From Peribacillus muralis (lineage in GTDB: Bacteria > Bacillota > Bacilli > Bacillales > DSM-1321), in the NCBI RefSeq assembly GCF_001645685.2, contig NZ_CP017080.1:548001-612000 (forward strand): a stretch of DNA of 64,000 nucleotides, given 5' to 3'. Under the pieces are notes generated by a model, which ran no database searches, had not been told where the DNA came from, and saw nothing but the letters and a program-made list of their open reading frames with translations. The stretch's first letter is position 1. Each line of letters starts with the position of its first letter. The translations under genes and the position numbers were made by a program. This document shows positions 25,103 to 34,577 of this stretch, piece after piece.

Positions 25103-27025
25103 TTAGTTCCTCAATAGCCTTAAGCTATTCAGGATAACTAAGATCGTGCTACCTTCGTGGCCAATGACCCCATAAGGAAGGTCCAGGAATTGAAGGAAGT
25201 TGGATGCGATGAGAATCATGATGATTGAAATCGAAAAAATGACGTTTTGTTTGATGATACGATTCATTTTTTTGGATAGCCTGACGGCCTCAGCAATACG
25301 GGGCAGGTCATTCTTCATCAGGACCACATCGGCTGTCTCCAGGGCAACGTCCGTTCCTTCGCCCATTGCGATCCCGACAGAAGCCGTTGCAAGTGCAGGT
25401 GCATCATTAATCCCATCCCCAACCATTGCTACAGTGCCGAAATGCTCTTTCAGCCTTTTCACTTCATGAACTTTCGTTTCAGGCAGGCATTCCGCAATAT
25501 ATGCATCAATATGGCTCTCCACAGCTATGGCTTTAGCCGTTTTTTCACCGTCACCTGTCAGCATCACGGTATGGATGCCTTCATTCTTTAAAGCTTCGAT
25601 GGCGGCAATCGTTTCTGTACGCACGACATCTTTCAAGGTGAGTATACCGGCAATTCCTTTATTGTCTTTTGCATAAACGACCGTCTTACCTTGTTCCGCC
25701 AATGTTAAGGCAACCCCATCGTTGAATTGTTCTGCTTCATTGCGACCGACGAAATCAGCTTTCCCGACTTTCCAAAGCACTCCGTTGATATAAGCTTGAA
25801 CACCGTTTCCTGAAATATCTTCCATATTATCTGGTTTAACGATGTCAGTGGCCAATTTCGTTTTGGCATAACGTACAATTGATGTTGCCAGAGGGTGGTT
25901 CGAATAGTTTTCGACGGATGCAATATGGAATAAGAAATCCTCTTCAGATAATCCTTCTCGAATGATAACATCGGTTACTTCTGGCTTTCCTTTTGTCAAT
26001 GTACCGGTTTTGTCTAAAGCGATAGCCTGGAGGTTGCCCAAATTCTCCAGATGGATGCCTCCTTTAAATAATATGCCATGTCGTGCACCGTTTGAAATGG
26101 CGGATAAGGTAGCTGGCATGATGGAAGCCACAAGGGCACAAGGCGAAGCGACAACGAGCAGTATCATCGCCCTGTAAAATGTTTCCGTCCAGCTCCAAGC
26201 CAATAAGAAGTGGGGCAGGAACATCATCAACCCGACCACAGTCAGCACGACCTTTACATAAGTACCTTCAAACCGTTCAATGAACAGCTGTGAAGGGGAC
26301 TTTTCGCTCTGGGCGGACTGTACGAGGGTAATGATCTTTTGAAATAAAGTTTCACTTGCTGGCTTGGTGATTTCCACGGTAATCGTGCCACGTAGATTTA
26401 CCGTCCCGGCAAATACTTCATCATCCAATGATTTACTGACCGGGATCGATTCACCAGTGATGGCAGCTTCATCGATATTTGTACGCCCGTCGATAATTTT
26501 TCCATCAGAAGGCACTCGCTCTCCTGGCTTCACCAAGATCGAATCCCCAATATGGAGCTGGGAAACGGATACGGTTTCTTCATATCCGTTGGTGATGCGA
26601 AGTGCTTCTTCCGGCTGCAAATCCATAAGCGCAGATATTTCTTTATGGCTTTTATTCATCGTGTACGTTTCAAGTGCGCCGCTTAAAGCAAAGATGAATA
26701 TTAATATCGCGCCTTCGGTCCAATAACCAATAATTGCAGAGCCGATGGCTGCGAGGATCATCAGCATTTCAACATTCAATTCGCGTTCGGCAATCGTATC
26801 TTCGATGCCTTCCTTTGCTTTGGCATAACCACCAATCAGGAAAGAGGCCAAGTAAATGACGATGGAGGTGGAATCCATGCCATTCTTTGAAAGGACCCAG
26901 CCCACAGGTATTAATATACCGCTGAATAATGCAGCGATAAGTTCAATATGTGGTTTTGCCTTTTCCAACCAAGTGGTTTTGCATGCAGCCGCCGGTTGGG
27001 TTAATTGTTTCGTTTCTGTAATCAT
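25103..27025 (-). CDS. pfeT: P1B-4-type metal-efflux ATPase PfeT (ZosA)
   Basis: 640 residues. It has the actuator TGES, phosphorylation site DKTGTLTKG and hinge GDGINDAPA. The transmembrane motif is SPCALVASIMPA (SPC, not CPC), and HEGS occurs in the last helix region. SPC plus HEG(G/S), with no N-terminal HMA domain, marks the P1B-4 group. In B. subtilis this is PfeT (formerly ZosA/YkvW), which exports Fe(II) and is induced by PerR and Fur control. GGAGGG supports ATG 27025; an upstream in-frame ATG at 27043 is poorly placed. A Fur/PerR-like box lies 40 bp upstream. Confidence 0.88.
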   Translation of the reverse strand: MITETKQLTQPAAACKTTWLEKAKPHIELIAALFSGILIPVGWVLSKNGMDSTSIVIYLASFLIGGYAKAKEGIEDTIAERELNVEMLMILAAIGSAIIGYWTEGAILIFIFALSGALETYTMNKSHKEISALMDLQPEEALRITNGYEETVSVSQLHIGDSILVKPGERVPSDGKIIDGRTNIDEAAITGESIPVSKSLDDEVFAGTVNLRGTITVEITKPASETLFQKIITLVQSAQSEKSPSQLFIERFEGTYVKVVLTVVGLMMFLPHFLLAWSWTETFYRAMILLVVASPCALVASIMPATLSAISNGARHGILFKGGIHLENLGNLQAIALDKTGTLTKGKPEVTDVIIREGLSEEDFLFHIASVENYSNHPLATSIVRYAKTKLATDIVKPDNMEDISGNGVQAYINGVLWKVGKADFVGRNEAEQFNDGVALTLAEQGKTVVYAKDNKGIAGILTLKDVVRTETIAAIEALKNEGIHTVMLTGDGEKTAKAIAVESHIDAYIAECLPETKVHEVKRLKEHFGTVAMVGDGINDAPALATASVGIAMGEGTDVALETADVVLMKNDLPRIAEAVRLSKKMNRIIKQNVIFSISIIMILIASNFLQFLDLPYGVIGHEGSTILVILNSLRLLRN

Positions 27026-27064
27026 AAGATTTCCCTCCCACATTCTTCTTCATTTTTGTGTAAT

Positions 27065-27079
27065 TGATATAGATTATCA
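27065..27079 (-). promoter_or_regulatory. Fur/PerR-like operator of pfeT
   Basis: TGATATAGATTATCA matches the 7-1-7 Fur box TGATAATNATTATCA at 12 of 14 defined positions, with intact outer TGATA and TATCA arms. It lies 40 bp before the pfeT start, in line with the known metal and peroxide control of PfeT. Confidence 0.65.
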
Positions 27080-27359
27080 TTAACCCACTATCTAATTGAG
27101 AAAGATAATCAACGTCATTTTTCTCCGTAAAATATGAAAGCTGTCATCGGAATTGCGATGACAGCAACGTTTTAATGGGCTGTTGATATGGTTTGTTTTT
27201 TGATAATACTATATTACCACATATCCTATTCGGAAATAAAGAAGAATGATTCTAATCTAGTAAAAAATATAAACTGCAGTTATTTCTAAGGGAAAATGTG
27301 ATTAATAAAAGGCTTTTCAATTGAATAATTAATCAAGTAGTCCAGATAATAAAACTAAA
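27080..27359. other. Spacer pfeT-yfkF with a hairpin
   Basis: Contains a 10-bp stem GCTGTCATCG/CGATGACAGC at 27140-27165 without a good T run on either strand. It may weakly end yfkF transcription. The remainder is AT-rich and presumably holds the pfeT promoter. Confidence 0.5.
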
Positions 27360-28526
27360 CTATTTACTTGCAGCAGGCATTTTTTCCTTGAAAAGAACTA
27401 ATGCAATGAAGACCAGGAAAAGCATGATGCTGATCATATAAAAAAAATTCCCACCCTGTATATGCTCTATGACAAGGCCGCCAAAGAATGGACCGCCGAT
27501 GCTGCCTAGACTATAAAAGATACTGCATAACAAATTACCAGCAGGCAAAAGATTTCGAGGCAATAAATCTGCCATGTAACTGATACCCAGTGAAAAAGTC
27601 GAACCCACCATCATTCCGCCAAGCATAAAGCAGAAGAAAAGGCCGATTACGGAATGGGAGTAAATCCCTGCCAAAGTGAATATGGAAAACCCTGAAAAAA
27701 CGATGAACAGCAATGTCCTTCGCCTTCCATAACGGTCACTGAGCATTCCGAGTGGAATCTGCGTTAGCAGCGCACCTCCTGAAAAAGCAGGAATGATAAT
27801 CGAAACGGCGGTTAAATCGATTCCCGATCGCAATGCGAATACTGGAAAGTTGCTGTTCAATGAAGCTTCGAGCACACCAAAGATGAAGGGCAATAAAAAA
27901 GCGATCCAGGCGATGCGGCTGACTTTCGTGAACCTTTTGAATGTGCCAAGTAAAGATGTGTTTGCCGAATCATCACGTTCAGGAAGCTCATTTCTAATCA
28001 GGAATACGGTTAACCAAGTGAGCAGGCTGATTATGGATGTGATGATGAAAGGTAATGATTGATTGATTTCGAGCAGCTTCGTCATTAGCGGACCAACCGT
28101 GAAGCCAAGACTGAAGAAAAGGCCGTAAATGGCAAGATTCCTTCCTCGCTTCGCTATGGGTGAAATAGCCGTGATCCAAGTCTGGGTGGCAAAGTGAAGT
28201 GTGTGATCGCCGACCCCAATGAAGAAACGCAGCAGGAACCACAACCAGAATGATTTCCAGACAGGAAATAGGGCCAAAGAAAGGATGACGGTGATTCCGC
28301 CAAATAAAATCAATGGTTTATATCCGTATTTACGGAGGGGTGCTTCCATAAAAGGAGAAATCAATAGGATCCCAATATAAAGCGATGCAGCATGAAACCC
28401 ATTTAAGGAAGAGCCGACTCCGTCACTTTCAAAAATGATGGCAATGATCGGCAAAAGCATCCCTTGGGAAAAACCGGATATCCCGACAATTAAGATTAAA
28501 ACAAATAGTAGCAGTTTCTGATTCAT
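27360..28526 (-). CDS. yfkF: MFS transporter YfkF
   Basis: 388 residues, twelve predicted helices. The MFS loop signature after helix 2 is weak (APLRKYGYKPL), and the repeat in the second half is canonical (GMLSDRYGRRRTLL). Size and gene order fit B. subtilis YfkF, a putative multidrug-type exporter of unknown substrate. AGGAG precedes the ATG. Divergent from yfkE. Confidence 0.83.
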   Translation of the reverse strand: MNQKLLLFVLILIVGISGFSQGMLLPIIAIIFESDGVGSSLNGFHAASLYIGILLISPFMEAPLRKYGYKPLILFGGITVILSLALFPVWKSFWLWFLLRFFIGVGDHTLHFATQTWITAISPIAKRGRNLAIYGLFFSLGFTVGPLMTKLLEINQSLPFIITSIISLLTWLTVFLIRNELPERDDSANTSLLGTFKRFTKVSRIAWIAFLLPFIFGVLEASLNSNFPVFALRSGIDLTAVSIIIPAFSGGALLTQIPLGMLSDRYGRRRTLLFIVFSGFSIFTLAGIYSHSVIGLFFCFMLGGMMVGSTFSLGISYMADLLPRNLLPAGNLLCSIFYSLGSIGGPFFGGLVIEHIQGGNFFYMISIMLFLVFIALVLFKEKMPAASK

Positions 28527-28609
28527 AAATTCTTGTCTCCTATAAAATGTGTACCATGTTGATGTTACATCTTACGAACAGGGTTAAGCAATAGAATTTT
28601 GGGTAAATA

Positions 28610-28637
28610 TTGACAAGAAGGAGTGCTGTGATAAAAT
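28610..28637 (+). promoter_or_regulatory. Sigma-A promoter of yfkE
   Basis: TTGACA, 16-nt spacer, TAAAAT. The -35 is a perfect consensus. The transcript start would fall near 28644, leaving a leader of about 75 nt. Confidence 0.6.
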
Positions 28638-28719
28638 TTTCCTTTGGCAATGCCCAAGATTATGTATGATAGTTTTTGTTATATAAAAAAGTACATATAA
28701 GATTGTGAGGAGAAGTATC

Positions 28720-29775
28720 GTGAATAAAATATTTTTGGGACTTGTTGTACTGGGTGTCCCTTTATCGGTCATTGGTTCTTTGCTGCATTGGCCGAGCGTA
28801 ATCATGTTCATCGTCTATTGCTTGACGATCATTGCGCTTGCAGGATTCATGGGCAGGGCGACGGAAAGTTTAGCGATTGTCATGGGGCCGAGGATAGGCG
28901 GTCTATTGAATGCTACCTTTGGCAATGCAGTTGAATTGATCATCTCCATCTTTTCTTTAAAGGCGGGACTTGTGGGGGTCGTACTGGCTTCCTTGACGGG
29001 TTCGGTTTTAGGAAACCTGTTGTTGGTGGCAGGATTATCCTTCTTTATCGGGGGTACGAAATACAAACGGCAGAAATTCAACGTTTTCGATGCGAGACAT
29101 AATGCGGGGTTGCTGATTTTTGCTGTTATTGTGGCTTTCGTGATCCCGGAAGTATTCACACAAAACATGAGTGAAACAAGCACCATGTCGTTAAGTGTCG
29201 GAATTTCGATCATTTTGATTTTATTATACCTTGCTGCATTATTCTTTAAATTGGTCACTCATCGCGGTGTCTATCAGCATAATGAGAAAAAAGAGGAGCA
29301 TGAAGATGAAGTCCCGGAGTGGAGCAAGAAGAAGGCGATTATCGTTCTTGCCCTTGCTACTTTGGCTGTTGCTTATGTATCGGAGAAACTTGTCCATACG
29401 TTTAGCGAAGTGGGGGAAACCTTCGGGTGGACGGAATTATTCATCGGTGTCATTATCGTTGCGATTGTAGGTAACGCAGCTGAGCATGCATCAGCCGTTA
29501 TTATGGCGTATAAAAATAAAATGGATGTCGCTGTGGAGATTGCGGTCGGTTCCACGCTTCAAGTCGCGATGTTCGTAGCTCCCGTACTCGTGCTGATTTC
29601 GTTAATGTATCCGACGCATATGCCGCTTGTTTTTACATGGCCAGAGCTCATTTCAATGGTTACGGCCGTCTTTTTGATGATCATGATATCGAATGATGGG
29701 GAAACGAACTGGTTTGAGGGACTAACGCTATTGGCTGCTTATTTCATTATGGGCATTGGATTTTATTTGTTATAG
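28720..29775 (+). CDS. yfkE: H+/Ca2+ exchanger YfkE (CAX/ChaA family)
   Basis: 351 residues, identical in length to B. subtilis YfkE. Both alpha repeats are visible: GGLLNATFGNAVELIISIF in the first half and VIVAIVGNAAEHASAVI in the second. The membrane Glu residues in the two GNA-E motifs bind Ca2+. An acidic loop (EKKEEHEDEV) separates the halves. It expels Ca2+ using the proton gradient. GTG 28720 is chosen because AGGAG at 28708-28712 has 7-nt spacing. Confidence 0.92.
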   Translation: MNKIFLGLVVLGVPLSVIGSLLHWPSVIMFIVYCLTIIALAGFMGRATESLAIVMGPRIGGLLNATFGNAVELIISIFSLKAGLVGVVLASLTGSVLGNLLLVAGLSFFIGGTKYKRQKFNVFDARHNAGLLIFAVIVAFVIPEVFTQNMSETSTMSLSVGISIILILLYLAALFFKLVTHRGVYQHNEKKEEHEDEVPEWSKKKAIIVLALATLAVAYVSEKLVHTFSEVGETFGWTELFIGVIIVAIVGNAAEHASAVIMAYKNKMDVAVEIAVGSTLQVAMFVAPVLVLISLMYPTHMPLVFTWPELISMVTAVFLMIMISNDGETNWFEGLTLLAAYFIMGIGFYLL

Positions 29776-29782
29776 GAATACA

Positions 29783-29812
29783 GGCCTTCCATTGCGGAAG
29801 GTCATTTTTTTA
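29783..29812 (+). terminator. Terminator after yfkE
   Basis: GGCCTTCC/GGAAGGTC stem with a 5-nt loop and an ATTTTTTT tail. Confidence 0.8.
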
Positions 29813-29819
29813 CAAATAA

Positions 29820-29857
29820 AAATGACTCTGCTCAGGTTGGATTTAGCAGAGTCATTT
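29820..29857. terminator. Second hairpin after yfkE
   Basis: A 13-bp perfect stem, AAATGACTCTGCT and its complement, around a 12-nt loop, directly following the first terminator. A tracts on its left suit termination on the minus strand. Confidence 0.6.
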
Positions 29858-30231
29858 CTATATTAGTAAATTACCATTCATAAGTTAATCCAAAATTTTT
29901 CATCATGCTTTGTGAAAGTTGAGAAATATTCTAGAGTGTTACACCATCCTTTTACATCAGATTTAAGTATTGGCGATTTCGTTTTCTGTTATCCTTTAAA
30001 AGGTGTCTGGATTGCTCGATAAGCATACCCCCTGAGTGTGTAATAGGTATGAACGATTTCGCCTCCTTTTTATAATGTAAATGAAGTATAACAGATTCCA
30101 AAAGAAAAGTAAATATTCTGAACTTTACAAATTCATTACAAAACCGACATTTGATTGAAATGTATAGAATGCTGCCTAAAAACAAAATCTATAAACAAAA
30201 TGATTGAACCCTTGAAAAGGAGTGCGACAGC
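29858..30231. other. Intergenic region yfkE-yfkD
   Basis: No supported gene. On the minus strand an AAAAAGGAGG motif occurs near 30059-30068 with no ATG, GTG or TTG at usable distance. A 24-codon frame (MLIEQSRHLLKDNRKRNRQY...) starts further on without its own binding site, so it is not called. Confidence 0.4.
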
Positions 30232-31044
30232 ATGAGAGGAATAATTCTTTGTACGATGATTGCGCTACTTGCTTTCATTCAGGTGAATGTAAGCTTTGCA
30301 GCCGATAAACCCGGAGATAAGGCAGCTCCGACTAAGGTGAAGATCCCACCTTCCGTATTGAATATTGCAAAGGAAAACACGTACCCTAACTCGACTCAAG
30401 ATCTTCCGATGCTCCAGCCCAGTAAGTTTGCCGAACAATTGATCGATTCGTCTGATATCAAGATTGAAAATCCAGAACTTATCCATATGCTGAATGAATC
30501 GGCAATTGCAAAGGCCCCGCTTGCTTTTGGTTACAGGGCAACCATTTATCTTGGTCATTGGGCATTGAATTATGAGTCATCGGAAACGGCACCGAACTGG
30601 GAATATCAAAAAATCAATATGAATTATTATGATAATCGCGGCGGAGAAGTCCCATATAGGATCCGTTACGTCCAGGAAAGCCAGAAGGCAGTAATCGGAG
30701 GATTGACGGCCAAAATTCCGAAGGCTGAGGACGTTCAGAAGATGATGCTATTGAAAGCCACCGAAAAGACGAATTTGCCATTGGCCTTCGAAACCATCGT
30801 CGGAGCGGGTACGAAAAAAGATGAAGTATACAATGTGGCTTCGAACAGGATAGGTTACTTATCCAGTTATGCTTCGGCCGTAAATGAAAAAGGTAAGGTC
30901 ACATACGGGGAAGTATACTTGAACCTGAAAGGCAATAAAAGAACGATCACGATCAAGAACATCACTTCACAGGGCATCGGGGCCTGGATACCTGTTCAGG
31001 ACCACGTTTCCTTTAGCTTCACCGTATCGCAGCAGCCGAGGTAA
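30232..31044 (+). CDS. yfkD: Secreted YfkD-family protein
   Basis: 270 residues with a clear signal peptide (hydrophobic GIILCTMIALLAFIQVNV, cleavage likely after VSFA at about residue 23). The mature part is rich in beta structure and contains GYRATIYLGHWALNYESSE and a Tyr-rich block. It corresponds to B. subtilis YfkD (264 residues), a protein of unknown function located outside the membrane. AAAGGAG precedes the ATG. Position before yfkAB is conserved. Confidence 0.85.
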   Translation: MRGIILCTMIALLAFIQVNVSFAADKPGDKAAPTKVKIPPSVLNIAKENTYPNSTQDLPMLQPSKFAEQLIDSSDIKIENPELIHMLNESAIAKAPLAFGYRATIYLGHWALNYESSETAPNWEYQKINMNYYDNRGGEVPYRIRYVQESQKAVIGGLTAKIPKAEDVQKMMLLKATEKTNLPLAFETIVGAGTKKDEVYNVASNRIGYLSSYASAVNEKGKVTYGEVYLNLKGNKRTITIKNITSQGIGAWIPVQDHVSFSFTVSQQPR

Positions 31045-31047
31045 CGA

Positions 31048-31076
31048 AAAGAACTCGCCTTGAACGGCGAGTTCTT
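31048..31076. terminator. Bidirectional terminator yfkD / yfkAB
   Basis: AAGAACTCGCC/GGCGAGTTCTT stem with a 6-nt loop between two convergent stops. Confidence 0.8.
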
Positions 31077-31077
31077 C

Positions 31078-32205
31078 TCATATGTTTGAGCTTCTTGTCC
31101 TGAAGTCTTCCTTCGGATAATAGGCGTTTTTGACGAGAACATTCGGACCTAGGCATTTGACTGCCGGGCAGTGGCAGTTCAATTCATTGGCCAGTCTCGA
31201 ATTCATCCAGGTGTCATACGATTCGGTCAATGGTTGGTCTTTAATATTTCCCAAGGTTGGCGCATCCCCGAAATCGGTCACGATGACTTCGCCGGTAAAA
31301 ATATTGATATTCAAGCGTGAACGTCCATCGGGGTCATTGCGGACTGTCACTTTAGGCGTTCCGTAAAGGCGCTGTAGAAGTTCGATATCCTCCTTGTTAT
31401 CATTACAAGGATAAAATGGCAATGTACCGAAGAGCATCCAAACATTTTCATCACGAATATCAAGTAAATGATGTATGGCTTTACGCATTTTGTCCAAAGA
31501 CAATGTCTCAAGGGCCGATGCGAAATCACTTGGATACATCGGATGTATTTCATGCCTTTGACAGCCCATTTCATCGACGATCTGTCTGTGGATGTGCTCA
31601 AGGTGCGGCAAGGTGCGTTTATTGAGCATCGTTTCTGCCGAAACCAGCACACCAGCTTTTGTCAGGGCACGTGAATTTTCAATCATTTTATCAAATAGTT
31701 TCTTACGCTGTTCCCGTGATGGTTTACGATCCATCATGGCAAAGCCGATATCGATGAATTCATCAATCGTTCCCCAGTTATGGGAAATGTGCAGAACATC
31801 CAAATATGGAATGATTTCCTCGTACCGTTCCAAATCCAGGGTCAAGTTGGAATTGATTTGTGTCCGCACTCCCCGGCTACGGGCATATTTCAATAGAGGC
31901 AATACATAATTCTTCACTTGTTTCCTTGATAGCATCGGTTCCCCGCCTGTTATGCTGAGTGAGCGAAGCAAGGGAATTTCATCAAGCCGTTGAATCAGCA
32001 ATTCCAGAGGAAGGGCATCCGGGTCTTTTGGCTGCAGGGTGTAGCCGACAGCACAATGCTCGCATCGCATATTGCAAAGGGTGGTGGTGGTGAACTCCAC
32101 ATTGGTCAAATTAATCTTTCCATATTGTTCAACGTCCATATATGCTTCCCAAGGATCATGCTTGGGTGTAATTGGTGTTAAAAGATCTTGCTTGATTATT
32201 GACAT
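31078..32205 (-). CDS. yfkAB: Radical SAM protein YfkAB
   Basis: 375 residues. The radical-SAM cluster is CNMRCEHC (Cys44, 48, 51; CX3CX2C), followed by the GGEP segment SITGGEPML that contacts SAM. A second Cys set, CHCPAVKC, is near the C-terminus (CxCxxxxC), diagnostic for this family and likely an auxiliary site. The reaction is unknown. In B. subtilis the same protein was first annotated as two genes, yfkA and yfkB; here it is one intact frame. Confidence 0.88.
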   Translation of the reverse strand: MSIIKQDLLTPITPKHDPWEAYMDVEQYGKINLTNVEFTTTTLCNMRCEHCAVGYTLQPKDPDALPLELLIQRLDEIPLLRSLSITGGEPMLSRKQVKNYVLPLLKYARSRGVRTQINSNLTLDLERYEEIIPYLDVLHISHNWGTIDEFIDIGFAMMDRKPSREQRKKLFDKMIENSRALTKAGVLVSAETMLNKRTLPHLEHIHRQIVDEMGCQRHEIHPMYPSDFASALETLSLDKMRKAIHHLLDIRDENVWMLFGTLPFYPCNDNKEDIELLQRLYGTPKVTVRNDPDGRSRLNINIFTGEVIVTDFGDAPTLGNIKDQPLTESYDTWMNSRLANELNCHCPAVKCLGPNVLVKNAYYPKEDFRTRSSNI

Positions 32206-32355
32206 GTTTAAAACTCCTTACGTAATAGTGCACTAACCCATTATGAACAATGCGGACAAAAATTGTCAAATGGCGAAGAGCTGCATTTTAGCTTGCCATT
32301 GCACTTTCAATCAGATTTAGATACGATGATATGGAGAACGGAAGGAGAGTGCCTC

Positions 32356-32544
32356 ATGGGAAAATCCATTACAGGTAAAAACGAACAATTAACTTATCTA
32401 AAAGAACGCCTCACGATGTTTATGGAGGTTCTTGATCATATTGAACCGGAAAATACGGAATTGGAAGATATAGACCGTTTGATCGGCATGTTAGATGATT
32501 TGGAAGGAAAAGTCGAACAATTCAAAACCCGCGAGGAAGATTGA
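32356..32544 (+). CDS. SE1561-family small protein
   Basis: 62 residues, MGKSITGKNEQLTYLKERL onward, acidic and helical, with DIDRLIGMLDDLEGKVEQF. It resembles the SE1561 family of bacilli and staphylococci (function unknown) and occupies the place of yfjT in B. subtilis, between yfkAB and pdaA. The frame is open back to 32263, but AAGGAG with proper spacing selects ATG 32356. Confidence 0.75.
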   Translation: MGKSITGKNEQLTYLKERLTMFMEVLDHIEPENTELEDIDRLIGMLDDLEGKVEQFKTREED

Positions 32545-32587
32545 TATCTGTTTCGATAATATGATGTTTTCGATATTTTTATTCATG

Positions 32588-32623
32588 AAGGGATGGCAAG
32601 TAACATATGCCATCCCTTTTTCC
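32588..32623 (+). terminator. Terminator after the SE1561-family gene
   Basis: 11-bp stem AAGGGATGGCA/TGCCATCCCTT with a 9-nt loop and T tail. Confidence 0.8.
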
Positions 32624-32734
32624 ATGATTTTATTGAACTCTGTTCTTCCACTCCAGTATGTCATTAACTGCCAAAATACTTCGTTTCCGTTTTCGAAGTA
32701 ATGCAGTGTGGTTAATTTCCCGGAGCCTTTTCGG

Positions 32735-32805
32735 CCTGAACGGCTTGTTACCTGTTAAGCTTCTTTCGCAGGAGACCACTAACCGCTTCAATCAACCTAA
32801 AATCC
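32735..32805. repeat. Fragment of the dispersed Bacillus intergenic repeat
   Basis: AAGCTTCTTTCGCAGGAGAC then ACTAACCGCTTCAATCAACC aligns with the GCTTTTCCCGCAGGAGTCTC...CCGCTCCAATCAAC edge of the family element, same orientation as the copies at 2985 and 50400 when those are read on the plus strand. Only one edge survives. The rest of the 417-nt gap before the fumarase gene shows nothing else. Confidence 0.5.
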
Positions 32806-32961
32806 TTTTGTTTTAAATCAACAATTTTTTTGAAAAGAGCCTTTCATTAATTACTTGTTTTCGAAAGAATATGTTAGATGTATAATAAAACGGGTGTTGC
32901 ACCATACAGAGAAGCAGGGAAAAGTTTTTAATATAGGGGAAATAAGAGGGGGAAGAGAAAT

Positions 32962-34530
32962 TTGGATATTCAAAAATTCCAAGAAAGTATGTACAGCCTT
33001 ATCGTTGAAACTTCAACGAACCTTCCAAAGGATGTTCGTCGGGCAGTCAAAAGCGCTAAGCAGCGTGAAAATGCCGGTACTCGCTCAGCGTTGAGCTTGG
33101 ACACCATCACCAATAACATTACAATGGCTGACGACAATGTATCTCCAATTTGCCAGGATACAGGTCTGCCGACTTTCAAAATTAAAACTCCAGTTGGCGT
33201 GAACCAACTTGAAATAAAAAAAGCAATACGAAATGCCATCATTTTAGCGACGAAAGGCGGAAAGCTCCGTCCTAACGCCGTTGACTCCCTGTCGGGTGAA
33301 AATAGCGGGGATAACCTTGGGGAAGGTCTTCCTGTCATGAAATTCGATCAGTGGGAAAAAGACTACATCGATGTCCGCCTTATTTTAAAAGGCGGCGGAT
33401 GTGAAAATAAAAATATCCAGTACAGTCTGCCTATGGAACTAGAAGGATTGGGAAAAGCAGGCCGTGACTTGGATGGAATCCGCAAATGCGTGCTGCACTC
33501 CGTTTACCAAGCACAAGGACAAGGCTGCAGTGCAGGCTTCATCGGGGTTGGTATCGGGGGAGACCGTTCATCCGGATATGATCTGGCTAAAGCCCAACTT
33601 TTCCGCAGTAATGAAGATGTCAATCCGAATGAAGACCTTCGCAAACTTGAAGAGTACATCATGGAGACAGCCAATGAGTTGGGAATTGGAACGATGGGCT
33701 TTGGCGGCGAAACCACGCTGCTTGGCTGTAAAATCGGTGTCATGCACCGTATTCCGGCAAGCTTTTTCGTTTCCGTTGCCTACAATTGCTGGGCATTCCG
33801 CCGTTTAGGAGTGAAAGTGAATCCTGAAACAGGTGAAATCAATGAGTGGTTATACCAAGAAGGAGATAAAATCGACTTTGCTCTAGAAGCTGAAAAAGCG
33901 TCTAAGGAGGAGGTGGCGGCAGCTGTTGAATCAGACGTTGAAGCTCCACGCGAAATCACCTTGCAAGCACCAATAACGGAAGAACAAATTCGTGAATTGA
34001 AAGTTGGGGATGTAGTTCATATTAGCGGCAGGATGTATACCGGCCGGGATGCCATCCACAAGCACTTATCTGAAAACGCTGCACCAATTGATCTTGACGG
34101 TCAAATCATCTATCATTGTGGACCGGTCATGCTGAAGGATGAGGAAGGTAAATGGCATGTGAAGGCTGCAGGACCGACAACAAGTATTCGTGAAGAGCCT
34201 TATCAAGGCGATATCATGAAACGCTTCGGCATACGTGCCGTTATCGGCAAAGGTGGAATGGGACCAAAAACGCTAGAAGCCCTAAATCAACACGGTGGTG
34301 TTTATCTTAACGCAATCGGCGGCGCTGCCCAATATTATGCAGACTGCATCAAATCCGTCGAAGGTGTGAACTTCACCGAATTTGGTATTCCAGAAGCGAT
34401 GTGGCATCTGAATGTCGAAGGCTTCACAGCCGTAGTTACCATGGATTCGCATGGAAACAGCCTGCATAAAGATGTTCAGCAATCTTCATTGGAGAAGCTA
34501 ACACAATTCAAAGAACCAGTATTTAAATAA
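32962..34530 (+). CDS. fumA: Class I fumarate hydratase ([4Fe-4S])
   Basis: 522 residues, the fused alpha plus beta form of iron-sulfur fumarase. It interconverts fumarate and malate in the TCA cycle. Candidate cluster ligands are Cys64 (SPICQDTG), Cys189 (QGCSAGF) and Cys256 (LLGCKIG). The beta-domain motifs include GKGGMG and AAGPTTS. B. subtilis relies on the unrelated class II FumC (CitG), so this would be an additional or alternative enzyme. GAGGGGG precedes the TTG start at 32962. Monocistronic with terminator. Confidence 0.87.
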   Translation: MDIQKFQESMYSLIVETSTNLPKDVRRAVKSAKQRENAGTRSALSLDTITNNITMADDNVSPICQDTGLPTFKIKTPVGVNQLEIKKAIRNAIILATKGGKLRPNAVDSLSGENSGDNLGEGLPVMKFDQWEKDYIDVRLILKGGGCENKNIQYSLPMELEGLGKAGRDLDGIRKCVLHSVYQAQGQGCSAGFIGVGIGGDRSSGYDLAKAQLFRSNEDVNPNEDLRKLEEYIMETANELGIGTMGFGGETTLLGCKIGVMHRIPASFFVSVAYNCWAFRRLGVKVNPETGEINEWLYQEGDKIDFALEAEKASKEEVAAAVESDVEAPREITLQAPITEEQIRELKVGDVVHISGRMYTGRDAIHKHLSENAAPIDLDGQIIYHCGPVMLKDEEGKWHVKAAGPTTSIREEPYQGDIMKRFGIRAVIGKGGMGPKTLEALNQHGGVYLNAIGGAAQYYADCIKSVEGVNFTEFGIPEAMWHLNVEGFTAVVTMDSHGNSLHKDVQQSSLEKLTQFKEPVFK

Positions 34531-34539
34531 GTGTATGTA

Positions 34540-34573
34540 AAAGACGCTCGCCCCTTCGGCTGAGCGTCTTTTT
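34540..34573 (+). terminator. Terminator after the fumarase gene
   Basis: AAAGACGCTC/GAGCGTCTTT stem, 12-nt loop, T tail; overlaps the region before the convergent small gene's stop. Confidence 0.8.
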
Positions 34574-34577
34574 AACT

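Noticed and set aside
29952..30185. 77-codon minus-strand ORF
   Set aside because: No start codon follows the AAGGAGG motif; conservation would be needed to support it.
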